From: UBA6107 sp964459385
Lineage (GTDB): Bacteria; Chloroflexota; Anaerolineae; Anaerolineales; Anaerolineaceae
DNA: 64,000 nucleotides
Direction: 5' to 3'
Assembly: GCA_964459385.1 (NCBI GenBank)
Contig: CAYWLG010000004.1
Span: 124,001 to 188,000, forward strand
Numbering within the stretch: the first letter of the stretch is position 1; each line of letters opens with the position of its first letter. Below, in pieces: positions 51,075 to 59,885 of this stretch. The notes under the pieces were generated by a model. It was not told the DNA's origin. It did no database searches and saw only the letters and a program-made list of their open reading frames with translations. The translations under genes and the position numbers were made by a program.

Positions 51075-52805
51075 ATGAAAAAACTTTGCTTTCTAGTACC
51101 TGTATTGATGCTCAGTGCCTGCTTACCCTTAAAATCAGCTTCAGATGCGCTGAATTCACAAGTTGTTACCATACCTGCCATTCAGGGTTGTGCACATCGC
51201 TCGCCTTACGCAGATCAGACAGTAAATGGCGTGCAAGGCGTTGTGACCTGGAAGGTGGAGAACGGCTTTTATATGCAAAGCCTGCAAGAAGACGAACTAG
51301 CTTGTACTTCTGAGGGAATTTTTGTGTTCACAAACGCTTACCCTTCTGTAACCCCTGGGGATCAGGTCGCAGTCGATGGCAAGGTACAGGAATTTACTCC
51401 CGGTTCTGCCTCGGACCATAATTTGAGCGTCACTGAGATCGTACTTCAGTCCTTTAAAAAGATCGCCAGTGATGTCCCCATCCCTGAGCCGTTTCTAATT
51501 AGTGCAAAGAGCGCCCGTCCGTTGCCAACCTCTGTTATAGCTGCAAAGGATTTGTCCACGTTTGACGCCGACACTGCCGGCCTGGATTATTGGGAAAGCC
51601 TCGAGGGCATGTTGGTTGAAATTGAGAATGCGGTGGTGGTTGGCCCGCGCAATAAGTATGGTGAAATGGTTGTGGTTCCGTCTGACGCCCTGCCCGCTAA
51701 CATCGTTTCTGTTGAAGGAGCCTTGATTCAGACTCATGAGGATGCCAACCCGGAGCGGCTTGTCGTGGAATTGCCCGTTACCTATAAGAAAAGCCTCGAT
51801 ATGGGCGACAGATTTGCAGCACCATTGGTGGGGGTGATCAGTTATGACTATGGCAATTATCGTCTTTTGGAGCAAAATCTTCCTGATGTTATCTCAACAA
51901 CTTTCAAGATGCCAACTTTGCCTTCTGCTGAAGGGGAGAGCATCCGTGTTGCCACCTATAACCTGAACAACTGGAATCGCTTTGACGAATCACGCACTCG
52001 CCAGATCGCCAAACAAATCGTGAAGAACCTCGCCTCGCCTGATATTCTCTTACTGGAAGAAGTGCAAGATGACAGCGGCACGCAGGACGATGGCGTCACC
52101 TCTGCAGATAAGAACCTGCTTGCTTTGACGAAAGCGATCGAAGAGCAAAATGGCCCAATCTATCTATACTATGATCCCCCTACAACGGACGGAGAGAACG
52201 GTGGCATGGCAGGCGCCAACATCCGCACGGTGGTGCTCTATCGAGAAGACGCAGAATTTGATTTTCAAAGCCTTTCCATCGACCGATTTCATATCCTCCG
52301 CTCGGCCTATAACGGTGGGCGGGAGCCGCTGCTCTTACAGTTTGAACGCGAGAAACAGAAATTCTTTGTCATAGGCGTTCATTTCGTCTCAAACAACTTA
52401 AATACCCCCTTATTTGGCTCCGTTCAACCAATCGAAAAGCCCGAAGAAGCCAAGCGGATTCTACAGGCGCAGCAGGTGGCGACGATTGCCGATCAACTCA
52501 CGCAAGAGTATGGAGCTTTGCCAATTTTAGTCCTGGGTGATTTTAACGATGATTCCTGGTCGGACACTTTGTCTGCCTTCTCAAAAACCGGTTTCGCCGA
52601 CACCTCTGATCGGGTAGATGCAACTGAGCGCTTTTCAATCCTTTACGAAGGAAATGCTCAGCAGTTCGACCATATTCTCTTGCGTGATGAAAATGGACGT
52701 ATGCCGCTCAAAAATAGCTGGATTTTGCACCTCAACACGCCGCTGGCTGAACTGGATCAAGTAAGCGATCATGACCCGCTGGTGGCAGAATTTGAGCTAC
52801 GCTAA
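51075..52805 (+). CDS. Endonuclease/exonuclease/phosphatase lipoprotein (ExeM-like)
   Basis: A 576-aa envelope protein. MKKLCFLVPVLMLSAC is a lipoprotein signal with lipobox LSAC. Residues about 30-270 hold OB-fold-like repeats (VQGVVTWKVENGFYMQS and PGDQVAVDGKVQEF), and about 290-576 is an EEP catalytic domain with RVATYNLNNWNRF, LEEVQDD, GVHFVSN, VLGDFNDDSW and the closing SDHDPLVAEF. The order matches extracellular DNases of the ExeM/NucH type. Its likely role is degradation of extracellular DNA; phosphodiesterase or phosphatase activity on lipids is an alternative. Confidence 0.84.
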   Translation: MKKLCFLVPVLMLSACLPLKSASDALNSQVVTIPAIQGCAHRSPYADQTVNGVQGVVTWKVENGFYMQSLQEDELACTSEGIFVFTNAYPSVTPGDQVAVDGKVQEFTPGSASDHNLSVTEIVLQSFKKIASDVPIPEPFLISAKSARPLPTSVIAAKDLSTFDADTAGLDYWESLEGMLVEIENAVVVGPRNKYGEMVVVPSDALPANIVSVEGALIQTHEDANPERLVVELPVTYKKSLDMGDRFAAPLVGVISYDYGNYRLLEQNLPDVISTTFKMPTLPSAEGESIRVATYNLNNWNRFDESRTRQIAKQIVKNLASPDILLLEEVQDDSGTQDDGVTSADKNLLALTKAIEEQNGPIYLYYDPPTTDGENGGMAGANIRTVVLYREDAEFDFQSLSIDRFHILRSAYNGGREPLLLQFEREKQKFFVIGVHFVSNNLNTPLFGSVQPIEKPEEAKRILQAQQVATIADQLTQEYGALPILVLGDFNDDSWSDTLSAFSKTGFADTSDRVDATERFSILYEGNAQQFDHILLRDENGRMPLKNSWILHLNTPLAELDQVSDHDPLVAEFELR

Positions 52806-52809
52806 TTGT

Positions 52810-53919
52810 TTAAGGAAGTACAAACCACGGATTGATGAAACCGCCATTCTGACGAACTTCAAAGTGTATATGTGGGCCGGTGGTGTTGCCGGTGGATCCT
52901 GCAGCCCCCAAAGCCTGACCTTGATAAATGGAGGAGCCGCAGGTCACATAAATCGCCGAAAGGTGGCCATAAGCGGTGACATAGCCGTTATTGTGGTCAA
53001 TGAGCACCATGTTGCCGTACCCTGAATCGTTCCAACCTGCGTAGACCACTGTGCCGCTATCTGCCGCCCAAACCGGATCGCCCGTGTTGGCGGCAATATC
53101 GATACCCAGATGCCAGGATACGAAATCAAACCCTGATAGATAATGATTGGCGCTGGGCCAGACGAAAGCCGTTGAACCTACCGGACCGCCTTTTGGCACT
53201 TGGCAACTGCCCGGACCCGCCACCACGCGCGTGACGCCAGACTTTGGCGAATAAGGCACCACCTGTATCCATGATTGCAGCGGGCGTGATCCACCCGGGA
53301 TCATCACCAGTGACCCTTCCGAAACAACCGGGTTGGTAATATCCAAATGATTGGACGGCCAGCACAGTATCTCAGACTCGTCAGCATCGTATTGAGCCGC
53401 AACCTTTGCCAGATCGTCGTCTTTTTTCCAGGTGTAGAGAATGCCATCGGTCGGGGGAATATTCAACACCCAACCGATACTGATGACCGAGGTGGCGACG
53501 TCTTGAAAATAATCATAATTTGCCCATAATACTGATTCGGGTTTGAGATCGAATTGCTTGGCGATACTGAAGATGGAATCCCCCTCTTGCACGGTATATT
53601 TCACCACTGAGTGGCGCACTCCATCAGGAATCTGAGTATCGAGGTTGGGGGAAAACGAAACGGCGATCACTTGTTCTGGCAAAGTAGCTTGAATTGCTGG
53701 GAGCGTAACATTAACTGGTTGAGGGGTGGCATCGACAAGTTCTGCGCTCGCCTGTTTTCTCTCAAGTGCTGGATTCCCTAAAAAGAGGAACAATAAGAGG
53801 CCAACCAGTAAAGCAGTGCCACCCCAGGAAAGCATCGTGACCCATGAGAAATCTCTCTTTGGCGCAGGGGCTTTAGTCTCCTGACTGGGATTTTCTGTGG
53901 GTTTGCTTTTTGGACTCAT
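52810..53919 (-). CDS. Membrane-anchored LysM / M23 peptidase-like protein
   Basis: A 369-aa cell-wall protein. A cytoplasmic Pro/Lys-rich stretch is followed by one membrane helix (28-47). LysM 1 lies near 107-150 (YTVQEGDSIFSIAKQF) and LysM 2 near 160-205. The M23 domain, near 265-369, has HLGIDIAANTG and HIHFEV with the metal-site residues. It should bind peptidoglycan and cut peptide bonds or act as an amidase activator. The frame extends to 54048, but GGGAGG precedes the ATG at 53919, which also puts the helix near the N-terminus. Confidence 0.88.
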   Translation of the reverse strand: MSPKSKPTENPSQETKAPAPKRDFSWVTMLSWGGTALLVGLLLFLFLGNPALERKQASAELVDATPQPVNVTLPAIQATLPEQVIAVSFSPNLDTQIPDGVRHSVVKYTVQEGDSIFSIAKQFDLKPESVLWANYDYFQDVATSVISIGWVLNIPPTDGILYTWKKDDDLAKVAAQYDADESEILCWPSNHLDITNPVVSEGSLVMIPGGSRPLQSWIQVVPYSPKSGVTRVVAGPGSCQVPKGGPVGSTAFVWPSANHYLSGFDFVSWHLGIDIAANTGDPVWAADSGTVVYAGWNDSGYGNMVLIDHNNGYVTAYGHLSAIYVTCGSSIYQGQALGAAGSTGNTTGPHIHFEVRQNGGFINPWFVLP

Positions 53920-54051
53920 TGTTCCTCCCTTGAACTCTGCAACAACTCTTTTTTGTGTGCCATAACCAAGGCTTTCCAAGTTTATGGTACTCCCACTGAC
54001 GAGCCTTGGGAAGGTGTCCTCCATTTGGGTTACAAACTTAATATTCACAAG

Positions 54052-54092
54052 AATAGGACTGAATTTGGTTTACTCTCCAACTCAGTCCTATT
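54052..54092. repeat. Perfect 11-bp inverted repeat
   Basis: AATAGGACTGA (54052-54062) and TCAGTCCTATT (54082-54092) around a 19-nt spacer, between the radical SAM gene end and the LysM/M23 promoter region. The T-tract is weak on both strands, so it may be a poor terminator or a regulatory site. Confidence 0.5.
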
Positions 54093-54113
54093 TCTTTACA
54101 TAGTGTATGGCGG

Positions 54114-55649
54114 TTAATTCACGTTCAGTAATCCGTCTTTCGGATAACCTGGTTCTTGCGCTGGCTTGAGATGCTTCTTGTTTTGCCGGCTGATCTTTCT
54201 GAAATGGTAGCCATAGACCGTCAGTGTGATGGCCAAGGGGAACTTTTGGGGGCAGGTAAACAAAGCCCAGAAGAACAGGTTCCAATAGTAGAAAGCTTCT
54301 TTGGGATTGAACCCCATCAGGAAGATCGTCTTGAACAAGGCAGCCACCTCATTAAGCTCAATGGTGACGGCTGATTTTGCGGGCTGATATTCACGCAAGA
54401 AGGTTTTGATACGCCGGTAGAACATCCGCGGCGAGTAGATCTGGTCGAGGATTTTGAAGTAGCCTTCCTTGAGCAAGTCGGCATCCATGATGGGGATGAT
54501 GTTGGTGCTGCCATCTGCATTATCGCCAGTCATTTCCTTGATAATACGTCCCTGTTCGTCCAGTTTTCGGTAAAGCTCCGTCTTGTTGGGTGCCTGTAAG
54601 AGCCCCACCATAGCGGTGACGATGCCGCTTTTCTGGATGAACTCAACCATGCGGTTAAAGATGGTAGGGGAGTCGCTGTCAAAACCGACAATGAACCCGG
54701 CCATTACCTGTAGCCCGGCACGCTGAATTTCGTGGATGTCCATGATCATGTCGCGTTTGACATTTTGCTTTTTATTGCAGTTTTTCAAGCTGTCTTCGTC
54801 AGGTGTTTCAACCCCGATGAACACCGAGACAAAGCCTGCCTTCACCAGCAGTCTCATGAGTTCCGGGTCATCCGCCAGGTTGATGGAAGCTTCGGTCAGA
54901 AACAGGCAACCGACCTTTCCTTTGCGCCATTTGATCAACGCCGGCAAAATCTCTTCTTTGAGATATTTCTTGTTGCCGATGAAGTTGTCATCCACAAAGA
55001 AAATGTTTCTGCGCCAGCCCGCTGCGTAGAGCTGGTTTAATTCAGCCAGAATTTGTGCAGTTGTTTTAGTGCGTGGTTGATGCCCCAAAAGCGCTGTTAC
55101 GTTGCAGAAATCACAGTTAAACGGGCAACCGCGTGAGAACTGAATGCTCATGCAGTCGTAATCGTCCAAATTGATCACCGATAAATCAGGGCAGGGCGAT
55201 TGGCTCATATCGGCATAGTCTTCGGTCTGATACACCCGCTTTGCTTGGCCGGTCTGATAATCTTTGAGAAATTCCGGCAAGGTAAGCTCGCCCTCATTCA
55301 AGACAAAATGATCCACTTCTTCGAATTGCAGGTAGTCTTCTGTAAAGAGAGGGCCACCTGCCACGAGCGTCTTGCCGCTTTCTTTTACGCGCCGGATGAT
55401 TGCTTCCACAGAGGCACGCTGCACATCCATAGCGCTCAAGAAGACCAGATCAGCCCAGGCAAGGTCTTCATCGGTTAGCGGGTAAATGTTGGTATCGATC
55501 AGCTTTTTGTCCCAACTGGTGGGTAAAAGAGCTGCTACGGTCATTAATCCCAATGGGGGATTGCTTACTTTTTTATTGACGAACTTTAGAGCATGTTTAA
55601 AGCTCCAAAAGGTATCTGGAAATTCCGGGTAGACCATTAATAGATTCAT
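54114..55649 (-). CDS. B12-binding-type radical SAM protein with DUF4070 tail
   Basis: A 511-aa enzyme. An N-terminal cobalamin-binding-like fold (about 1-140; NPPLGLMTVAALLP and VFLSAMDVQRASVEAIIRRV) is followed by a radical SAM core with the cluster cysteines in CPFNCDFC (about 175-182) and IFFVDDNFIGNKKYL. The C-terminal helical part resembles DUF4070 and contains a hydrophobic stretch. Related enzymes methylate lipids (hopanoid methylases) or other substrates. The product here is unknown; B12 dependence is inferred from fold. It is transcribed alone. Confidence 0.82.
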   Translation of the reverse strand: MNLLMVYPEFPDTFWSFKHALKFVNKKVSNPPLGLMTVAALLPTSWDKKLIDTNIYPLTDEDLAWADLVFLSAMDVQRASVEAIIRRVKESGKTLVAGGPLFTEDYLQFEEVDHFVLNEGELTLPEFLKDYQTGQAKRVYQTEDYADMSQSPCPDLSVINLDDYDCMSIQFSRGCPFNCDFCNVTALLGHQPRTKTTAQILAELNQLYAAGWRRNIFFVDDNFIGNKKYLKEEILPALIKWRKGKVGCLFLTEASINLADDPELMRLLVKAGFVSVFIGVETPDEDSLKNCNKKQNVKRDMIMDIHEIQRAGLQVMAGFIVGFDSDSPTIFNRMVEFIQKSGIVTAMVGLLQAPNKTELYRKLDEQGRIIKEMTGDNADGSTNIIPIMDADLLKEGYFKILDQIYSPRMFYRRIKTFLREYQPAKSAVTIELNEVAALFKTIFLMGFNPKEAFYYWNLFFWALFTCPQKFPLAITLTVYGYHFRKISRQNKKHLKPAQEPGYPKDGLLNVN

Positions 55650-55792
55650 TTCTCTCTCCTGATCTTCTCCAGTTTATGCACAACCCTTTGGGGTGTAATG
55701 TGAAGAAGGTCATACCCGGCGATACATCTCAGGGAGAGGAATCATGTTTGTTATTACTTTTTACTGCCAACAATTCTAGTTCTATTGCCTGG

Positions 55793-56365
55793 CTATTGGT
55801 TACTCAACGGAGCGAACTGAATCTGCTTGGTGAGGGTGTAAGCCGCTGACAGATCGGCGTCGTTTTCCACCAGCACACGCCCTATGACGATCGCGTTCTT
55901 TTTGGGTGAGGAAATCTGTTTCATTCCCTCCGGTACTTGTCCCTTCCAGGCCGGCCCTGTGATGAGATAGTCGCCCGCTTTTGTGCCGGTGGCGCGTTTG
56001 CCGACGTAGGCAAAAACAGTATTCTTGGTTGGATCGGTGAACTGCACGCTGTAATAGCGTTCGTTCATGTCTGGCACATGCAAGACCAACGCCCCTTTGC
56101 TTAAATCCAGCCAACCGGCGGTCAAAAGCGTGTCGTGGTTCACACCAGAGGTAAACACCTTGGGGGCAGACGCTGGTGCGCTGAGTGGATCTGCAAACAA
56201 TGCCTGAGGCTGCGTAATGAGCGTATTAACGGGTGCAGGGCCTTCACCAAACCCATAAGTTAGCAGGCCTTTTTTAAAAACAGAGAGAAGCATGCTTGGC
56301 CAAAAATAAATGACCACGCACCAGACGACGACCACGATCGCAGCAAAGATCAGTAAGTTTTGCAT
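55793..56365 (-). CDS. Membrane-anchored DUF1254-like protein
   Basis: A 190-aa protein with one N-terminal membrane helix (about 4-24) and a soluble part: LITQPQALFADPLSAPAS, LLTAGWLDLSKGALVLHVPDM and YYSVQFTDPTKNTVFAYVG match the DUF1254 domain. In most proteins DUF1254 is fused to DUF1214, but here the DUF1214-like gene lies 10 nt upstream as a separate ORF. The ATG at 56365 is preferred because GAGG lies 8 nt before it, rather than the one at 56371. No enzymatic activity is known. Confidence 0.75.
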   Translation of the reverse strand: MQNLLIFAAIVVVVWCVVIYFWPSMLLSVFKKGLLTYGFGEGPAPVNTLITQPQALFADPLSAPASAPKVFTSGVNHDTLLTAGWLDLSKGALVLHVPDMNERYYSVQFTDPTKNTVFAYVGKRATGTKAGDYLITGPAWKGQVPEGMKQISSPKKNAIVIGRVLVENDADLSAAYTLTKQIQFAPLSNQ

Positions 56366-56375
56366 ATTCATCGCC

Positions 56376-57038
56376 TCAGCTCACTTTCTCAACAGGGGGA
56401 ACCGTGTACTGGCCCTTGAGAATGGCATCTCCGGGAATATAAACACGCAGCCAGAGGATGAAGTTGCCTGAAGGTGCTGGCAACCAGTTGGATTCTTTCC
56501 CTGACGGAACCGACTGCTGAATGTGGACATCCACAGATCCGTCTGAGTTTGGCGCCAGACCCATGTGGTCGCTGACGCTAAAGCGATTGAGCGGATTGGC
56601 TACGTAGTGATTTTTGGCGTCTCCCATCGTGATTGACCAGAAAGCTTGATTGGGCGGCAGGCCATCGGCCGGGAAGTGGAGCACATATTCATGCGCCCCG
56701 TTGAGCGTATGCCCGGCACCATCCACGTTCGTCCACCAGTACATGGCTTCTTCGGCCGTATTAACCGGGCCGAGGAATAGTTGGGCGTGGGCCGCGCGCA
56801 AGAACATGTTGTTGCCTGGACGGCCCAAATCATACAGGGTGATCCAGCCGTTAACCTTTTTTGCCTTGATTCTGGCATAAATCTGGGCCGAAACAAACGC
56901 CAGTCCAAAGCCGATCAATACGCCCTGAATGATGGCGTTGCGCAGAATCATGCCCTGTGGGTTGAGCGCAGTATGCACCAGAAAATAGATGCAAACCGCA
57001 CCGATAAAGAGTGCGTAGTAAGAGTAGCCTTTGCTCAT
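56376..57038 (-). CDS. Membrane-anchored DUF1214-like protein
   Basis: A 220-aa protein with two N-terminal membrane helices (about 7-25 and 35-57). The soluble part contains AFWSITMGDAKNHYVANPLNRFSV, LPAPSGNFILWLRVYIPG and ILKGQYTVPPVEKV, the C-terminal DUF1214 pattern. It is followed by the DUF1254-like gene, so the two domains are split into separate membrane proteins that may form a complex. Function unknown. Confidence 0.77.
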   Translation of the reverse strand: MSKGYSYYALFIGAVCIYFLVHTALNPQGMILRNAIIQGVLIGFGLAFVSAQIYARIKAKKVNGWITLYDLGRPGNNMFLRAAHAQLFLGPVNTAEEAMYWWTNVDGAGHTLNGAHEYVLHFPADGLPPNQAFWSITMGDAKNHYVANPLNRFSVSDHMGLAPNSDGSVDVHIQQSVPSGKESNWLPAPSGNFILWLRVYIPGDAILKGQYTVPPVEKVS

Positions 57039-57144
57039 TCTCGCTCCACAAAAAGCAGATTAGAGGTGACTATCGTTTATAGTAGCACTATTTCTGGTAG
57101 GAGTGAAAACATTACTTTTTACCCAGTACCCCCAAAAGTGCCAA

Positions 57145-57153
57145 TGCTATAAT
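57145..57153 (+). promoter_or_regulatory. Extended -10 promoter giving a probable leaderless mRNA
   Basis: TGC-TATAAT ends 7 nt before the ATG at 57161, so transcription would begin at or next to the A of the start codon. No ribosome-binding site is present, which agrees with a leaderless message. Confidence 0.6.
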
Positions 57154-57160
57154 AACTTCA

Positions 57161-58345
57161 ATGGAAAAGCACGGGACAAACGAGTTTAACATTACAAGCG
57201 GAACCGATCTGGCGTTTGCGCTGGTGGTTTTAATCGCCTATTTCACAACGTTTTCCAGACCGCCTGAGATATCGTTGTTCGTGATCACGGTGCTTATTTG
57301 CCTGGGTGTCGCCTACATCATGAACGGCATCTACGGTTTCGCTTTCATCAATCAATCAAATAACATTATTTTTAAGCTTGTTTATTTTGGCTCCCAGCTT
57401 CTGCTCGGCGGATTGATCGTCTATTTCAGCAAGGGAGCAGGCTTTACCGCTTTCATCTTACTGCCGCTTGTAGCCCATACCGCCATGAGTCTGGAACAGG
57501 ATTGGCTGCTGGCGGTGAATGCCAGCATCTTCTTGACCTATGTGATCTCGATGGTAGGTATTTCCGGTTCCTGGGAAATGGTCTTCCCGAACCTGCCCAT
57601 CTTCTTTGTGGGGCAAATCTTCTTTTTGATCTTCACTCAAACGGCGGTGAACGAGCAACGTGGCCGCATGCAAATGGAGAAACTGGCCGCTGAACTTTCT
57701 GAGGCCAACCGTCATTTGAGCGAGTATGCCAGCCAGGTCAAAGATCTGACCCTGAGTCAGGAACGCAACCGCTTGGCCAGAGAGATCCATGATGGCTTGG
57801 GCCATTATTTGACCACCATCAATATGCAGATCAAGGCTTCACTGGCCGTGCTCAAGAAGGATCCCGAGAAGGCCACGGCTTTGCTGGAGCACGCACAGCA
57901 GTTGACCTCTGATGCCCTGGTGGATATTCGCAACAGTGTGGCAGCACTACGGGCGGATACTATTGATTCGCTTTCGCTTGAGGAACGCATTCTTAATCTC
58001 ACCAAGACCTCAGAGACCGAAGGCAGAAAGTTCTTTCTGGAAGTTTTGGGGCAGCCTCGTGAACTCAGCCCACAGGCCGATGTTACCCTTTTTCGCTCGG
58101 CGCAAGAAGCGATCAACAACGCCAACAAACATTCCAGGGCCACTGAAGTGCATATAAAATTGGATTTCGAAAATCCAGCCCAAATTTGTTTGACCGTATC
58201 TGATAATGGCGTTGGGACGGCGAACCTGGATGGCGGCTTTGGCCTCATTGGTATGCGCGAAAGGGTAAAATTGATCCAAGGAGAGCTGAAATTTAACTCT
58301 ACCAAAGGCAAAGGCTTTGAAGTGCAAATTATTGTTCCCGGGTGA
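57161..58345 (+). CDS. NarL-partner sensor histidine kinase (DesK-like)
   Basis: A 394-aa membrane histidine kinase. Five or six helices cover residues about 15-162, a coiled coil runs about 165-200, the phospho-acceptor is H210 in RNRLAREIHDGLGHYL, and the ATPase domain has NAVKH-like NNANKHS, DNGVGT and GGFGLIGMRERV. No extracytoplasmic sensor domain is seen, so the membrane helices may sense membrane state, as in DesK. It precedes its response regulator gene by 5 nt. Confidence 0.92.
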   Translation: MEKHGTNEFNITSGTDLAFALVVLIAYFTTFSRPPEISLFVITVLICLGVAYIMNGIYGFAFINQSNNIIFKLVYFGSQLLLGGLIVYFSKGAGFTAFILLPLVAHTAMSLEQDWLLAVNASIFLTYVISMVGISGSWEMVFPNLPIFFVGQIFFLIFTQTAVNEQRGRMQMEKLAAELSEANRHLSEYASQVKDLTLSQERNRLAREIHDGLGHYLTTINMQIKASLAVLKKDPEKATALLEHAQQLTSDALVDIRNSVAALRADTIDSLSLEERILNLTKTSETEGRKFFLEVLGQPRELSPQADVTLFRSAQEAINNANKHSRATEVHIKLDFENPAQICLTVSDNGVGTANLDGGFGLIGMRERVKLIQGELKFNSTKGKGFEVQIIVPG

Positions 58346-58350
58346 TATGA

Positions 58351-59010
58351 ATGACGATAAAGATATTAATTGTCGATGATCAATCTTTGTTCCGTGAAGC
58401 GCTAAAGACGTTACTGAATTCAGAATCTGAATTTGAGATCGTCGGAGATGCGTCCAATGGCGAAGAAGCCCTGCGTATGGTGCTGCAATATGCCCCCGAT
58501 GTGGTGCTGATGGACCTGCGTATGCCAGTGATGGACGGCGTTGAGGCAACGCGCCGCATCGTTCAGATGAACAAAAATAACAAAGTCATTATTTTGACCA
58601 CTTTTGACGATGATGAAAACGTCTTTGAGGGTTTGAGGGCCGGCGCAGTAGGGTATTTGTTGAAGGATGTTTCTTCAGAAAAACTGACTGAGGCCATTCG
58701 CGCCGCCAGTCAGGGACAATATTTTTTAGTTCCCTCCATCACGGCCAAGGTCGTTTCTGAGTTCTCGCGCATTTCCAAACCTGCACCCAAGAATGTGGAG
58801 ACCTTTTTGCCAGACCCGCTTTCCCCGCGCGAGATCGAGATCATCCGGCTGGTGGCCACCGGCGCCAGCAACAAAGAGATCGCAGAAAAATTGGTCATCT
58901 CGGAGGGTACGGTGAAAAATCATCTTTCGAGCATCTTGAGTAAAATGAGCGTGCGTGATCGCATGCAAGCCGTGTTAAAAGCAAAAGAATTGGGTATCAT
59001 CAATATTTGA
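58351..59010 (+). CDS. NarL/FixJ-type response regulator
   Basis: A 219-aa transcription factor. The receiver domain (1-125) has the acidic pocket D9/D10, phospho-acceptor D55 in LMDLRMPV and the conserved lysine in YLLKDVS. A LuxR-type helix-turn-helix follows (about 155-219; LSPREIEIIRLVATGASNKEIAEKLVISEGTVKNHLSSIL). It is the partner of the preceding kinase. A membrane protein gene follows after 23 nt and may be part of its regulon. Confidence 0.95.
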   Translation: MTIKILIVDDQSLFREALKTLLNSESEFEIVGDASNGEEALRMVLQYAPDVVLMDLRMPVMDGVEATRRIVQMNKNNKVIILTTFDDDENVFEGLRAGAVGYLLKDVSSEKLTEAIRAASQGQYFLVPSITAKVVSEFSRISKPAPKNVETFLPDPLSPREIEIIRLVATGASNKEIAEKLVISEGTVKNHLSSILSKMSVRDRMQAVLKAKELGIINI

Positions 59011-59033
59011 GCTGAGCGTTCAGGACTGAGAAA

Positions 59034-59885
59034 ATGAACCAGAAACACTTTGATCGTATCAATTTACCGAGATTTCAAAAGACCTCTATTTTGGGCCTCA
59101 TGCTTGTGGTGGCCGGGGTGCTTATTCTGATCGATTTGCGCTTGCAAACGACCTGGCTTACCATTTCCATTCCGGCCGTGATGGGGCTTATTTTGCTTGT
59201 GTACGGCGCCCGTTCTTCACAGAAAGGCTGGCTGATCTCAGGCAGCCTGGTGACGGGCATTGGCATTGGCGTCTTTTTTGCTTTACAACAGTTCCGCTCA
59301 TTGCCGCTGGTGGAGAAATTTGGCTATTTGACCATGTTTTTTGCCATCAGCTGGCTGGTCATTTTCTTTATTCTGAAACTCGTTTTTCAAAAAACCGCCT
59401 GGTGGTCACTGATCTGTTTTGCCGTATTTGGTGGTACGGCCTATGCGCTGCTATATACCGGACGAACCTTTATCGAGTTTATGTTGGATATTTTGTTACC
59501 ATTGGGGGCCGTATTTCTGATCTGGGGCATGCGCAGAAAACTGTTGGGTTTAGTCATCCCCGGTTCGATCTTGATGACCGTTGCTGCCGGGGTTTATTTT
59601 GCCTGGCACAATTCGACCAACCCCGAAGGTCTGACTGAAACCGGCGTGATGCTCGTCTGGTTCGCGTTGGGGTGGTTTCTCATCACCGTTTTTTCGCGCA
59701 TCATGTATAAAAAGTTCATCTGGTGGCCACTCATCCCCGGCGGGGTGCTGGCCATGGTGGGTTGGGGGCTCTATATTGGTGGCAATCCCAGCAATGCGCT
59801 CGGCTTTGTAGGAAACTCCGGCTCTATCGGCCTGATCATCTTTGGTATTTATTTATTGTTGTTAAGGTTCGGAATGCAAAAATAA
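59034..59885 (+). CDS. Unknown polytopic membrane protein of the two-component cluster
   Basis: A 283-aa protein with about eight membrane helices arranged as repeated pairs separated by short charged loops (RLQTTWL, FQKTAWW, YKKFIWW). I see an internal repeat: each pair begins with a W/K-rich loop such as TAWWSLICFAVFGG and FIWWPLIPGGVLAM. No known catalytic motif is visible. Location after the kinase and regulator suggests it is a regulated target or sensor accessory, possibly a membrane-stress protein. Confidence 0.7.
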   Translation: MNQKHFDRINLPRFQKTSILGLMLVVAGVLILIDLRLQTTWLTISIPAVMGLILLVYGARSSQKGWLISGSLVTGIGIGVFFALQQFRSLPLVEKFGYLTMFFAISWLVIFFILKLVFQKTAWWSLICFAVFGGTAYALLYTGRTFIEFMLDILLPLGAVFLIWGMRRKLLGLVIPGSILMTVAAGVYFAWHNSTNPEGLTETGVMLVWFALGWFLITVFSRIMYKKFIWWPLIPGGVLAMVGWGLYIGGNPSNALGFVGNSGSIGLIIFGIYLLLLRFGMQK

